DNA of 64,000 nucleotides from Hippophae tibetana (Eukaryota; Streptophyta; Magnoliopsida; Rosales; Elaeagnaceae): positions 2,418,001-2,482,000 of the forward strand of contig JAZDXN010000026.1 in assembly GCA_037013495.1 (NCBI GenBank), written 5' to 3'. Both the position numbers and the translations under genes were made by a program. The notes below the pieces were generated by a model. That model did no database searches, was not told the DNA's origin, and saw only the letters and a list, made by a program, of their open reading frames with translations. Below are positions 25,093-39,000 of this stretch, in pieces; the stretch's first letter is position 1, and each line of letters opens with the position of its first letter.

Positions 25093-26912
25093 GGAGATAT
25101 TGGTGCCGACCTAGGGTTGTTGATTTATATTTCCAATAAGTCTCTATTCTTCAAAAAAAATAAGAGAAGAGAAAAAGAAAGAGGATGTCCTTCACATTTT
25201 CAAAAACAACAAAACATTTGGTAAATATGAGTTACAACTTTCAATGGAGATATCTTTTGACACGGGTATCGAAACCACTATTATAATATATCAAATTGAA
25301 GTTGGTATCAAATTACACAATATATATTGGCCCCGCCCAGGAAAATCGTTTTTGTACCTAAATTATGTCGTTTACATCACTTACCGAGTGTTTAAAGTTT
25401 TTGACGCACCATTTTCATTTTTCTTACTTCTAGTTTAATTCAATAGAGCTATAAAGGAGATATTGGTGCCGATTTAGGGTTGTTTATTTATATTTCCAAT
25501 AAGCCTCTTTTCTTCAAAAAAAAAATAGGTGAAGAGAAAAAGAAAGAGAATGTCGTTCACAATTTTCAAAAACAATAAAAACTTTGGTAAATATAAGTTA
25601 CAACTTTCAACGGAGATATATTTTGACTCGGGTATCGAAACCACTATTATAATATATCCAATCGAAGCTCGTATCAAATTACACAATATGTTTTAGTCCC
25701 TCCTAGGAAAATCTTTTTTGTACCCAAATTACATCGTTTACATCACTTATCGAGTGTTTCAAGTTTTTGACGCACCATTTTCATTTTTCTTACTTCTGGT
25801 TTAATTCAATAGAGCTATACAAGAGATATTGGTGCGGACCTAGACTTGTTTATTTATATTTTTAATAAGTCTGTATTCTTCCAAAAAAAATAAGATAAGA
25901 GAAAAAGAAAGAGGTTGTCGTTCACATTTTCAAAAATAACAAAAGATTTGGTAAATATGAGTTACAACTTTCAACGGAGATATCTTTTGACTCGGGTATC
26001 AAAACCATTATTTTAATATATCAAATTGAAGCTCATATCAAATTACACAATATATTTGGTGCCGCCCAAGAAAATCGTTTTTGTACACAAATTACATCGT
26101 TTACATTACTTACCGAGTGTTTAAAGTTTTTGACGCACCATTTTCATTTTTCTTACTTCTGGTTTAATTCAATAGAGCTATACATGAGATATTGGTGCCG
26201 ACCTAGGGTTGTTGATTTATATTTCCAATAAGTCTCTATTCTTCAAAAAAAAAAAGGAGAAGAGAAAAAGAAAGAGGATGTTGTTCACATTTTCAAAAAC
26301 AACAAAACATTTGGTAAATATGAGTTACAACTTTCAACGGAGATATCTTTTGACTCGGGTATCGAAACCACTATTATAATATATCAAATCGAAGCTCGTA
26401 TCAAATTACACAATATGTTTTGGTCCCGCCCAAGAAAATCGTTTTGTACCGAAATTACATCGTTTACATCACTTAACGAGTGTTGAAAGTTTTTGACGCA
26501 CCATTTTCATTTTTCTTACTTCTGGTTTAATTCAATAGAGCTATACAAGAGATATTGGTGCCGACCTAGGGTTGTTGATTTATATTTCCAATAAGTCTCT
26601 TTTCTTCAAAATAAAAAATAAGAGAAGAGAAAAAGAAAGAGGATTTCGTTCACATTTTCAAAAACAACAAAACATTTGGTAAATATGAGTTACAACTTTC
26701 AACGGAGATATCTTTTGACTCGGGTATCGAAACCACTATTATTATATATCAAATCGAAGCTCATATCAAATTACACAATATATTTTGGTCCCGCCCAAGA
26801 AAATCGTTTTGTACCGAAATTACATCGTTTACATCACTTAACGAGTGTTGAAAGTTTTTGACGCACCATTTTCATTTTTCTTACTTCTGGTTTAATTCAA
26901 TAGAGCTATACA
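25093..26912 (+). repeat. Pentamer higher-order repeat b-i-j-k-l, copy 3 of 3
   Basis: Monomers start at 25093, 25456, 25822, 26185 and 26548; the unit is 1820 bp. At its 3' edge the array does not re-enter a b monomer. It passes into another l-like monomer at 26913 that belongs to the 9837-bp-spaced duplication. Confidence 0.93.
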
Positions 26913-29829
26913 GGAGATATTGGTGCCGACCTAGGGTTGTTGATTTATATTTCCAATAAGTCTCTTTTCTTCAAAATAAAAAATAAGAGAAGAGAAAAAG
27001 AAAGAGGATTTCGTTCACATTTTCAAAAACAACAAAACATTTGGTAAATATGAGTTACAACTTTCAACGGAGATATCTTTTGACTCGGGTATCGAAACCA
27101 CTATTATAATATATCAAATCGAAGTTCGTATCAAATTACACAATATATTTTGGTCCCGCCCAGGAAAATCGTTTTTGTACCCAACTTAGATCGTTTACAT
27201 CACTTACCAAGTGTTTACAGTTTTTGACGCACCGTTTTCATTTTTCTTACTTCTGGTTTAATTCAATAGAGCTATACAGGAGATATTGTTGCCGACCTAG
27301 GGTTGTTGATTTATGTTTCCAATAAGTCTCTATTCTTCAAAAAAAAATAAGAGAAGAGAAAAAGAAAGAGGATGTCGTTCACAATTTCAAAAACACCAAA
27401 ACATTTGGTAAATATGTGTTACGACTTTCAACGGAGATATCTTTTGACTCGGGTATCGAAACCACTATTATAATATATCAAATCGAAGCTCGTATCAAAT
27501 TACACAATATATTTTGGTCCCGCCCAAGAAAATCGTTTTGTACCCAAATTACATCGTTTACATCACTTAACGAGTGTTTAAAGTTTTTGACGCACCATTT
27601 TCATTTTTCGTACTTCTGGTTTAATTCAATAGAGCTATACAGAAGATATTGGTGCGGACCTAGCTTTGATTATTTATATTTCCAATAACTCTGTTTGCTT
27701 CAAAAAAAAAATAAGAGAAGAGAAAAAGAAAGAAGATGTCGTTCACAATTTCAAAAACAACAAAACATTTGGTAAATATAAGTTACAACTTTCAACGGAG
27801 ATATCTTTTGTCTCGGGTATCGAAACCACTATTTAATATATCAAATCGAACCTCCTATCAAATTACACAATATGTTTTGGTCCCGTCTAGGAAAATCGTT
27901 TTTGTACCCAAATTACATCGTTTACATCACTTAACGAGTGTTTAAAGTTTTTGACGCACCATTTTCATTTTTCTTACTTCTTGTTTAATTCAATAGATCT
28001 ATACAGGAGTTATTGGTGCGGACCTAGCTTTGTTTATTTATATTTCCAATAACTCTGTCTGCTTCAAAAAAAAATAAGAGAAGAGAAAAAGAAAGAAGAT
28101 GTCGTTCACAATTTCAAACACAACAAAACATTTGGTAAATATAAGTTACAACTTTCGATGGAGATATCTTTTGACTCGGGTATCGAAACCACTATTATAA
28201 TATACCAAATCGAAGCTCATATCAAATTACACAATATATTATGGTCCCGCCCAAGAAAATCGTTTTGTACCCAAATTACATCGTTTACATCACTTAACGA
28301 GTGTTTAAAGTTTTTGACGCACCATTTTCATTTTTCTTACTTCTGGTTTAATTCAATAGAGCTATACTGGAGATATTGGTTCCGACCTAGGGTTGTTGAT
28401 TTATATTTCCCATAAGTCTCTATTCTTCAAAAAAAAAATAAGAGAAGAGAAAAAGAAAGAGGATGTCGTTCATAATTTCAAAAACACCAAAACATTTGGT
28501 AAATATGTGTTACGACTTTCAACGGAGATATCTTTTGACTCGGGTATCGAAACCACTATTATAATATATCAAATCGAAGCTCGTATCAAATTACAAAATA
28601 TATTTTGGTCCCGCCCAGGAAAATCGTTTTTGTACCCAACTTAGATCGTTTACATCACTTACCAAGTGTTTACAGTTTTTGACGCACCGTTTTCATTTTT
28701 CTTACTTCTGGTTTAATTCAATTGAGCTATACAGGAGATATTGGTGCGGACCTAGCTTTGTTTTTTATATTTCCAATAACTCTGTTTGCTTCAAAAAAAA
28801 ATAAGAGAAGAGAAAAAGAAAGAAGATGTCGTTCACAATTTCAAAAACAACAAAACATTTGGTAAATATAAGTTACAACTTTCAACGGAGATATCTTTGG
28901 ACTCGGGCATCGAAACCACTATTATAATATATCAAATCGAAGCTCGTATCAAATTACACAATATGTTTTTCTCCCGTCCAGGAAAATCGTTTTTGTACCC
29001 AAATTACATCGCTTACATCACTTAAAGAGTGTTGAAAGTTTTTGACGCACCATTTTCATTTTTCTTACTTCTGGTTTAATTCAATAGAGCTATACAGGAG
29101 ATATTGGTGCGGACCTAGCTTTGTTTATTTATATTTCCAATAACTCTGTTTTCTACAAAAAAAAATATAAGAGAAGAGAAGAGAAAAAGAAAGAGGTTGT
29201 CGTTCACATTTTCAAAAATGACAAAAGATTTGGTAAATATGAGTTACAACTTTCAACGGAGATATCTTTTGACTCGGGATTCAAAACCACTATTATAATA
29301 TATCAAATTGAAGCTCATATCAAATTACACAATATATTTGGTGCCGCCCAAGAAAATCTTTTTTGTACACAAATTACATCGTTTACATCACTTACCGAGT
29401 GTTTAAAGTTTTTGACGAACCATTTTCATTTTTCTTACTTCTGGTTTAATTCAATAGAGCTATACATGAGATAATGGTGCGGACCTAGGTTTGTTTATTT
29501 ATATTTCCAATAAGTCTCTATTCTTCAAAAAAAATAAGAGAAGAGAAAAAAAAAGTGGATGTCGTTCACATTTTCAAAAACAACAAAACATTTGGTAAAT
29601 ATGAGTTACAACTTTCAACGGAGATATCTTTTGACTCGGGTATCGAAACCACTATTATAATATATCAAATCGAAGCTCGTTTCAAATTACACAATATGTT
29701 TTTCTACCGTCCAGGAAAATCGTTTTTGTACCCAAATTACATCGTTTACATCACTTACCGAGTGTTTAAAGTTTTTGACGAACCATTTTCATTTTTCTTA
29801 CTTCTGGTTTAATTCAATAGAGCTATACA
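26913..29829 (+). repeat. Eight-monomer segment, copy 2 of a pair 9837 bp apart
   Basis: Monomers start at 26913, 27279, 27642, 28006, 28369, 28734, 29097 and 29467. The match to 17076-19915 includes rare variants: GTTGCCGACC, AATTGAGCTATAC, CATCGCTTACATC and CTGTTTTCTACAAA. Differences are scattered single bases and small indels, for example TTATTTAT shortened to TTTTTAT near 28762. The last monomer changes partner at about 29750, ending like an L monomer (GACGAACC). Confidence 0.87.
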
Positions 29830-30193
29830 TGAGATAATGGTGCGGACCTAGGTTTGTTTATTTATATTTCCAATAAGTCTCTATTCTTCAAAAAAAAATA
29901 AGAGAAGAGAAAAAAAAAGTGGATGTCGTTCACATTTTCAAAAACAACAAAACATTTGGTAAATATTAGTTACAACTTTCAACGGAGATATCATTTGACT
30001 CGGGTATCGAAACCACTGGTATAATATATCAAATCGAAGCTCGTATCAAATTACACAATATGTTTTGGTCCCGACCAGGAAAATCATTTTTGTACCAAAA
30101 TTATATCGTTTATATTACTTATCGAGTGTTTAAAGTTTTTGACGCACCATTTTCATTTTTCTTACTTCTGGTTTAATTCAATAGAGCTATAGA
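29830..30193 (+). repeat. Chimeric junction monomer (g/h)
   Basis: The 5' part (TGAGATAATGG, CGGACCTAGGTTTG, AAAGTGGATG) copies the preceding monomer. From AATATTAG onward it is type h (ATATCATTTG, CGACCAGGAAAATCATT). It carries CCACTGGTATAAT, close to the CCACTAGTATAAT of later h monomers. It marks the entry into the a-h higher-order family. Confidence 0.82.
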
Positions 30194-33100
30194 GGAGATA
30201 ATGGTGCCAACCTAGGGTTGTTTATTTATATTTCCAATAAGTCTCTTTTCTTCAAAAAAAAAATAGGAGAAGAGAAAAAGAAAGAGGATGTCGTTTACAT
30301 TTTCAAAAACAACAAAAAATTTGGTAAATATAAGTTACAACTTTCAACGGAGATATCTTTTGACTCGGGTATCGAAACCACTATTATAATATATCAAATC
30401 GAAGCTCGTATCAAATTACACAATATGTTTTGCTCCCGCCTAGGAAAATCGTATTTGTACCCAAATTAGATCGTTTACATCACTTACCGAGTGTTTAAAG
30501 TTTTTGACGCACCGTTTTCATTTTTCTTACTTCTGGTTTAATTCAATAGAGCTATACAGGAGATATTGGTGCCGAGCTAGGGTTGTTGATTTATATTTCC
30601 AATAAGTCTCTATTCTTCAAAAAAAATAAGAGAAGAGAAAAAGAAAGAGGATGTCCTTCACATTTTCAAAAACAACAAAACATTTGGTAAATATGAGTTA
30701 CAACTTTCAATGGAGATATCTTTTGACACGGGTATCGAAACCACTATTATAATATATCAAATTGAAGTTGGTATCAAATTACACAATATATATTGGCCCC
30801 GCCCAGGAAAATCGTTTTTGTACCTAAATTACGTCGTTTACATCACTTACCGAGTGTTTAAAGTTTTTGACGCACCATTTTCATTTTTCTTACTTCTGGT
30901 TTAATTCAATAGAGCTATACAACAGATATTGGTGCCGACCTAGGGTTGTTGATTTATATTTCCAATAAGTCTCTATTCTTCAAAAAAAAAATAAGAGAAG
31001 AGAAAAAGAAAGAGGATGTCGTTCACAATTTCAAAAACACCAAAACATTTGGTAAATATGTGTTACGACTTTCAACGGAGATATCTTTTGACTCGGGTAT
31101 CGAAACCACTATTATAATATATCAAATCGAAGCTCGTATCAAATTACACAATATATTTTGGTCCCGCCCAGGAAAATCGTTTTTGTACCCAAATTACATC
31201 GTTTACATCACTTAACGAGTGTTTAAAGTTTTTGACGCACCGTTTTCATTTTTCTTACTTCTGGTTTAATTCAATAGAGCTATACAAGAGATATTGGTGC
31301 GGACCTAGCTTTGTTTATTTATATTTCCAATAACTCTGTTTGCTTCAAAAAAAATAAGAGAAGAGAAAAAGAAAAAAGATGTCGTTCACAATTTCATAAA
31401 CAACAAAAATTTGGTAAATATAAGTTACAACTTTCAACGGAGATATCTTTTGACTCGGGTATCGAAACCACTATTAAAATATATCAAATCGAAGCTCATA
31501 TCAAATTACACAATATATTTTGGTCCCGCCCAGGAAAATCGTTTTTGTACCCAAATTACATCGTTTACATCACTTAACGAGTGTTTAAAGTTTTTGACGC
31601 ACCGTTTTCATTTTTCTTACTTCTGGTTTAATTCAATAGAGCTATACAAGAGATATTGGTGCGGACCTAGCTTTGTTTATTTATATTTCCAATAACTCTG
31701 TTTGCTTCAAAAAAAATAAGAGAAGAGAAAAAGAAAAAAGATGTCGTTCACAATTTCATAAACAACAAAAATTTGGTAAATATAAGTTACAACTTTCAAC
31801 GGAGATATCTTTTGACTCGGGTATCGAAACCACTATTAAAATATATCAAATCGAAGCTCGTATCAAATTACACAATATATTTTGGTCCCGCCCAGGAAAA
31901 TCGTTTTTGTACCCAAATTACATCGTTTACATCACTTAACGAGTGTTTAAAGTTTTTGACGCACCGTTTTCATTTTTCTTACTTCTGGTTTAATTCAATA
32001 GAGCTATACAAGAGATATTGGTGCGGACCTAGCTTTGTTTATTTATATTTCCAATAACTCTGTTTGCTTCAAAAAAAATAAGAGAAGAGAAAAAGAAAAA
32101 AGATGTCGTTCACAATTTCATAAACAACAAAAATTTGGTAAATATAAGTTACAACTTTCAACGGATATATCTTTTGACTCGAGTATCGAAACCACTATTA
32201 TAGTATACCAAATCGAAGCTCATATCAAATTACACAATATATTTTGGTCCCGCCCAAGAAAATCGTTTTGTACCCAACCTACATCGTTTACATCACTTAA
32301 CGAGTGTTTAAAGTTTTTGACGCACCATTTTCATTTTTCTTACTTCTGGTTTAATTCAATAGAGCTATACAGGAGATATTGGTGCCGACCTAGGGTTGTT
32401 GATTTATTTTTCCAATAAGTCTCTATTCTTCAAAAAAAATAAGAGAAGAGAAAAAGAAAGAGGATGTCGTTCACAATTTCAAAAACACCAAAACATTTGG
32501 TAAATATGTGTTACGACTTTCAACGAAGATATCTTTTGACTCGGGTATCGAAACCACTATTATAATATATCAAATCGAAGCTCGTATCAAATTACACAAT
32601 ATATTTTGGTCCCGCCCAGGAAAATCGTTTTTGTACCCAACTTAGATCGTTTACATCACTTACCAAGTGTTTACAGTTTTTGACGCACCGTTTTCATTTT
32701 TCTTACTTCTGGTTTAATTCAATAGAGCTATACAGAAGATATTGGTGCGGACCTAGCTTTGTTTATTTATATTTCCAATAACTCTGTTTGCTTCAAAAAA
32801 AAATAAGAGAAGAGAAAAAGAAAGAAGATGTCGTTCACAATTTCAAAAACAACAAAACATTTGGTAAATATAAGTTACAACTTTCAACGGAGATATCTTT
32901 TGACTCGGGTATCGAAACCACTATTATAATATATCAAATCGAACCTCCTATCAAATTACACAATATGTTTTGGTCCCGTACAGGAAAATCGTTTTTGTAC
33001 CCAAATTACATCGTTTACATCACTTAACGAGTGTTTAAAGTTTTTGACGCACCGTTTTCATTTTTCTTACTTCTGGTTTAATTCAATAGAGCTATACAGG

Positions 33101-33827
33101 AGATATTGGTGCGGACCTAGCTTTGTTTATTTATATTTCCAATAACTCTGTTTGCTTCAAAAAAAAATAAGAGAAGAGAAAAAGAAAGAAGATGTCGTTC
33201 ACAATTTCAAAAACAACAAAACATTTGGTAAATATAAGTTACAACTTTCAACGGAGATATCTTTTGACTCGGGTATCGAAACCACTATTATAATATATCA
33301 AATCGAAGCTCGTTTCAAATTACACAATATGTTTTTCTACCGTCCAGGAAAATCGTTTTTGTAACCAAATTACATCGTTTACATCACTTAAAGAGTGTTG
33401 AAAGTTTTTGACGCACCATTTTCATTTTTCTTACTTCTGGTTTAATTCAATAGAGCTATACAGGAGATATTGGTGCGGACCTAGAGTTGTTTATTTATAT
33501 TTTTAATAAGTGTGAATTCTTCCAAAAAAAATAAGAGAAGAGAAAAAGAAAGAAGATGTCGTTCACATTTTAAAAAAAAAACAAAACATTTGGTAAATAT
33601 TAGGTACAACTTTCAACGGAGATATCATTTGACTCGGGTATCGAAACCACTAGTATAATATATCAAATCGAAGCTCGTATCAAATTACACAATATGTTTT
33701 GGTCCCGACCAGGAAAATCATTTTTGTACCAAAATTATATCGTTTATATTACTTATCGAGTGTTTAAAGTTTTGGACGCACCATTTTCATTTTTCTTACT
33801 TCTGGTTTAATTCAATAGAGCTATAGA
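30194..33827 (+). repeat. Higher-order repeat a-b-c-d-d-d-e-f-g-h, 10 monomers
   Basis: Monomers start at 30194, 30559, 30922, 31287, 31649, 32011, 32372, 32735, 33099 and 33463. This version contains all eight types in order, with the d position occupied three times. It is the first of five consecutive a-to-h versions, each starting with an a monomer (GGTGCCAACC, CGTATTTGTACCC, AATTAGATCG) and ending with an h monomer. Confidence 0.9.
31287..32371 (+). repeat. Three d-type monomers in tandem
   Basis: Monomers at 31287, 31649 and 32011 (362, 362 and 361 bp) share CATAAACAACAAAAATTTGG. The first two carry a c-like 3' half (CGCCCAGGAAAATCG) and ACTATTAAAATATATC. Between them I noticed only one difference, CTCATATC against CTCGTATC. 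The third is a full d (ACGGATATATC, CCCAAGAAAATCG). Confidence 0.88.
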
Positions 33828-36008
33828 GGAGATAATGGTGCCAACCTAGGGTTGTTTATTTATATTTCCAATAAGTCTCTTTTCTTCAAAAAAAAAATAG
33901 GAGAAGAGAAAAAGAAAGAGGATGTCGTTTACATTTTCAAAAACAACAAAAAATTTGGTAAATATAAGTTACAACTTTCAACGGAGATATCTTTTGACTC
34001 GGGTATCGAAACCACTATTATAATATATCAAATCGAAGCTCGTATCAAATTACACAATATGTTTTGCTCCCACCTAGGAAAATCGTATTTGTACCCAAAT
34101 TAGATCGTTTACATCACTTACCGAGTGTTTAAAGTTTTTGACGCACCATTTTCATTTTTCTTACTTCTGGTTTAATTCAATAGAGCTATACAGGAGATAT
34201 TGGTGCCGAGCTAGGGTTGTTGAGTTATATTTCCAATAAGTCTCTATTCTTCAAAAAAAATAAGAGAAGAGAAAAAGAAAGAGGATGTCGTTCACATTTT
34301 CATAAACAACAAAAATTTGGTAAATATAAGTTACAACTTTCAACGGATATATCTTTTGACTCGAGTATCGAAACCACTATTATAGTATACCAAATCGAAG
34401 CTCATATCAAATTACACAATATATTTTGGTCCCGCCCAAGAAAATCGTTTTGTACCCAAATTACATCGTTTACATCACTTAACGAGTGTTTAAAGTTTTT
34501 GACGCACCATTTTCATTTTTCTTACTTCTGGTTTAATTCAATAGAGCTATACAGGAGATATTGGTGCCGACCTAGGGTTGTTGATTTATTTTTCCAATAA
34601 GTCTCTATTCTTCAAAAAAAATAAGAGAAGAGAAAAAGAAAGAGGATGTCGTTCACAATTTCAAAAACACCAAAACATTTGGTAAATATGTGTTACGACT
34701 TTCAACGAAGATATCTTTTGACTCGGGTATCGAAACCACTATTATAATATATCAAATCGAAGCTCGTATCAAATTACACAATATATTTTGGTCCCGCCCA
34801 GGAAAATCGTTTTTGTACCCAACTTAGATCGTTTACATCACTTACCAAGTGTTTACAGTTTTTGACGCACCGTTTTCATTTTTCTTACTTCTGGTTTAAT
34901 TCAATAGAGCTATACAGAAGATATTGGTGCGGACCTAGCTTTGTTTATTTATATTTCCAATAACTCTGTTTGCTTCAAAAAAAAATAAGAGAAGAGAAAA
35001 AGAAAGAAGATGTCGTTCACAATTTCAAAAACAACAAAACATTTGGTAAATATAAGTTACAACTTTCAACGGAGATATCTTTTGACTCGGGTATCGAAAC
35101 CACTATTATAATATATCAAATCGAACCTCCTATCAAATTACACAATATGTTTTGGTGCCGTCCAGGAAAATCGTTTTTGTACCCAAATTACATCGTTTAC
35201 ATCACTTAACGAGTGTTTAAAGTTTTTGACGCACCGTTTTCATTTTTCTTACTTCTGGTTTAATTCAATAGAGCTATACAGGAGATATTGGTGCGGACCT
35301 AGCTTTGTTTATTTATATTTCCAATAACTCTATTTGCTTCAAAAAAAAATAAGAGAAGAGAAAAAGAAAGAAGATGTCGTTCACAATTTCAAAAACAACA
35401 AAACATTTGGTAAATATAAGTTACAACTTTCAACGGAGATATCTTTTGACTCGGGTATCGAAACCACTATTATAATATATCAAATCGAAGCTCGTTTCAA
35501 ATTACACAATATGTTTTTCTACCGTCCAGGAAAATCGTTTTTGTACCCAAATTACATCGTTTACATCACTTAAAGAGTGTTGAAAGTTTTTGACGCACCA
35601 TTTTCATTTTTCTTACTTCTGGTTTAATTCAATAGAGCTATACAGGAGATATTGGTGCGGACCTAGAGTTGTTTATTTATATTTTTAATAAGTGTGTATT
35701 CTTCCAAAAAAAATAAGAGAAGAGAAAAAGAAAGAAGATGTCGTTCACATTTTAAAAAAAAACAAAACATTTGGTAAATATTAGTTACAACTTTCAACGG
35801 AGATATCATTTGACTCGGGTATCGAAACCACTAGTATAATATATCAAATCGAAGCTCGTATCAAATTACACAATATGTTTTGGTCCCGACCAGGAAAATC
35901 ATTTTTGTACCAAAATTATATCGTTTATATTACTTATCGAGTGTTTAAAGTTTTTGACGCACCATTTTCATTTTTCTTACTTCTGGTTTAATTCAATAGA
36001 GCTATAGA
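33828..36008 (+). repeat. Higher-order repeat a-b/d-e-f-g-h, 6 monomers
   Basis: Monomers start at 33828, 34193, 34554, 34917, 35281 and 35645. The monomer at 34193 opens as b (GCCGAGCTAGGG) and becomes d from about 34300 (CATAAACAAC, ACGGATATATC). That single junction explains the loss of c and of two monomer lengths. The e-f-g-h and following a monomers (34554-36373) match 32372-34192 with an offset of 2182 bp. Confidence 0.9.
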
Positions 36009-39000
36009 GGAGATAATGGTGCCAACCTAGGGTTGTTTATTTATATTTCCAATAAGTCTCTTTTCTTCAAAAAAAAAATAGGAGAAGAGAAAAAGAAAGA
36101 GGATGTCGTTTACATTTTCAAAAACAACAAAAAATTTGGTAAATATAAGTTACAACTTTCAACGGAGATATCTTTTGACTCGGGTATCGAAACCACTATT
36201 ATAATATATCAAATCGAAGCTCGTATCAAATTACACAATATGTTTTGCTCCCACCTAGGAAAATCGTATTTGTACCCAAATTAGATCGTTTACATCACTT
36301 ACCGAGTGTTTAAAGTTTTTGACGCACCATTTTCATTTTTCTTACTTCTGGTTTAATTCAATAGAGCTATACAGGAGATATTGGTGCCGAGCTAGGGTTG
36401 TTGATTTATATTTCCAATAAGTCTCTATTCTTCAAAAAAAATAAGAGAAGAGAAAAAGAAAGAGGATGTCGTTCACATTTTCAAAAACAACAAAACATTT
36501 GGTAAATATGAGTTACAACTTTCAATGGAGATATCTTTTGACACGGGTATCGAAACCACTATTATAATATATCAAATTGAAGTTGGTATCAAATTACACA
36601 ATATATATTGGCCCCGCCCAGGAAAATCGGTTTTGTACCTAAATTACGTCGTTTACATCACTTACCGAGTGTTTAAAGTTTTTTACGCACCATTTTCATT
36701 TTTCTTACTTCTGGTTTAATTCAATAGAGCTATACAGGAGATATTGGTGCCGACCTAGGGTTGTTGATTTATATTTCCAATAAGTCTCTATTCTTCAAAA
36801 AAAAAATAAGAGAAGAGAAAAAGAAAGAGGATGTCGTTCACAATTTCAAAAACACCAAAACATTTGGTAAATATGTGTTACGACTTTCAACGGAGATATC
36901 TTTTGACTCGGGTATCGAAACCACTATTATAATATATAAAATCGAAGCTCGTATCAAATTACACAATATATTTTGGTCCCGCCCAGGAAAATCGTTTTTG
37001 TACCCAAATTACATCGTTTACATCACTTAACGAGTGTTTAAAGTTTTTGACGCACCGTTTTCATTTTTCTTACTTCTGGTTTAATTCAATAGAGCTATAC
37101 AAGAGATATTGGTGCGGACCTAGCTTTGTTTATTTATATTTCCAATAACTCTGTTTGCTTCAAAAAAAATAAGAGAAGAGAAAAAGAAAAAAGATGTCGT
37201 TCACAATTTCATAAACAACAAAAATTTGGTAAATATAAGTTACAACTTTCAACGGATATATCTTTTGACTCGAGTATCGAAACCACTATTATAATATACC
37301 AAATCGAAGCTCATATCAAATTACACAATATATTTTGGTCCCGCCCAAGAAAATCGTTTTGTACCCAAATTACATCGTTTACATCACTTAACGAGTGTTT
37401 AAAGTTTTTGACGCACCATTTTCATTTTTCTTACTTCTGGTTTAATTCAATAGAGCTATACAGGAGATATTGGTGCCGACCTAGGGTTGTTGATTTATTT
37501 TTCCAATAAGTCTCTATTCTTCAAAAAAAATAAGAGAAGAGAAAAAGAAAGAGGATGTCGTTCACAATTTCAAAAACACCAAAACATTTGGTAAATATGT
37601 GTTACGACTTTCAACGGAGATATCTTTTGACTCGGGTATCGAAACCACTCTTATAATATATCAAATCGAAGCTCGTATCAAATTACACAATATATTTTGG
37701 TCCCGCCCAGGAAAATCGTTTTTGTACCCAACTTAGATCGTTTACATCACTTACCAAGCGTTTACAGTTTTTGACGCACCGTTTTCATTTTTCTTACTTC
37801 TGGTTTAATTCAATAGAGCTATACAGGAGATATTGGTGCCGAGCTAGGGTTGTTGATTTATATTTCCAATAAGTCTCTATTCTTCAAAAAAAATAAGACA
37901 AGAGAAAAAGAAAGAGGATGTCGTTCACATTTTCAAAAACAACAAAACATTTGGTAAATATAAGTTACAACTTTCAACGGAGATATCTTTTGACTCGGGT
38001 ATCGAAACCACTATTCAAGTATATCAAATCGAAGCTCGTATCAAATTACACAATATATTTTGGTCCCGCCCAGGAAAATCGTTTTTGTACCCAAATTACA
38101 TCGTTTACATCACTTAACGAGTGTTTAAAGTTTTTGACGCACCGTTTTCATTTTTCTTACTTCTGGTTTAATTCAATAGAGCTATACAAGAGATATTGGT
38201 GCGGACCTAGCTTTGTTTATTTATATTTCCAATAACTCTGTTTGCTTCAAAAAAAATAAGAGAAGAGAAAAAGAAAAAAGATATCGTTCACAATTTCATA
38301 AACAACAAAAATTTGGTAAATATAAGTTACAACTTTCAACGGATATATCTTTTGACTCGAGTATCGAAACCACTATTATAGTATACCAAATCGAAGCTCG
38401 TATCAAATTACACAATATATTTTGGTCCCGCCCAAGAAAATCGTTTTGTACCCAAATTACATCGTTTACATCACTTAACGAGTGTTTAAAGTTTTTGACG
38501 CACCATTTTCATTTTTCTTACTTCTGGTTTAATTCAATAGAGCTATACAGGAGATATTGGTGCCGAGCTAGGGTTGTTGATTTATTTTTCCAATAAGTCT
38601 CTATTCTTCAAAAAAAATAAGAGAAGAGAAAAAGAAAGAGGATGTCGTTCACAATTTCAAAAACACCAAAACATTTGGTAAATATGTGTTACGACTTTCA
38701 ACGAAGATATCTTTTGACTCGGGTATCGAAACCACTATTATAATATATCAAATCGAAGCTCGTATCAAATTACACAATATATTTTGGTCCCGCCCAGGAA
38801 AATCGTTTTTGTACCCAACTTAGATCGTTTACATCACTTACCAAGTGTTTACAGTTTTTGACGCACCGTTTTCATTTTTCTTACTTCTGGTTTAATTCAA
38901 TAGAGCTATACAGAAGATATTGGTGCGGACCTAGCTTTGTTTATTTATATTTCCAATAACTCTGTTTGCTTCAAAAAAAAATAAGAGAAGAGAAAAAGAA

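Noticed and set aside
21834..25686. A 70-codon minus-strand open frame present identically three times (22046-21834, 23866-23654, 25686-25474)
   Set aside because: It lies inside the i monomer of the 1820-bp pentamer; its repetition comes from the pentamer copies and not from conservation of a protein.
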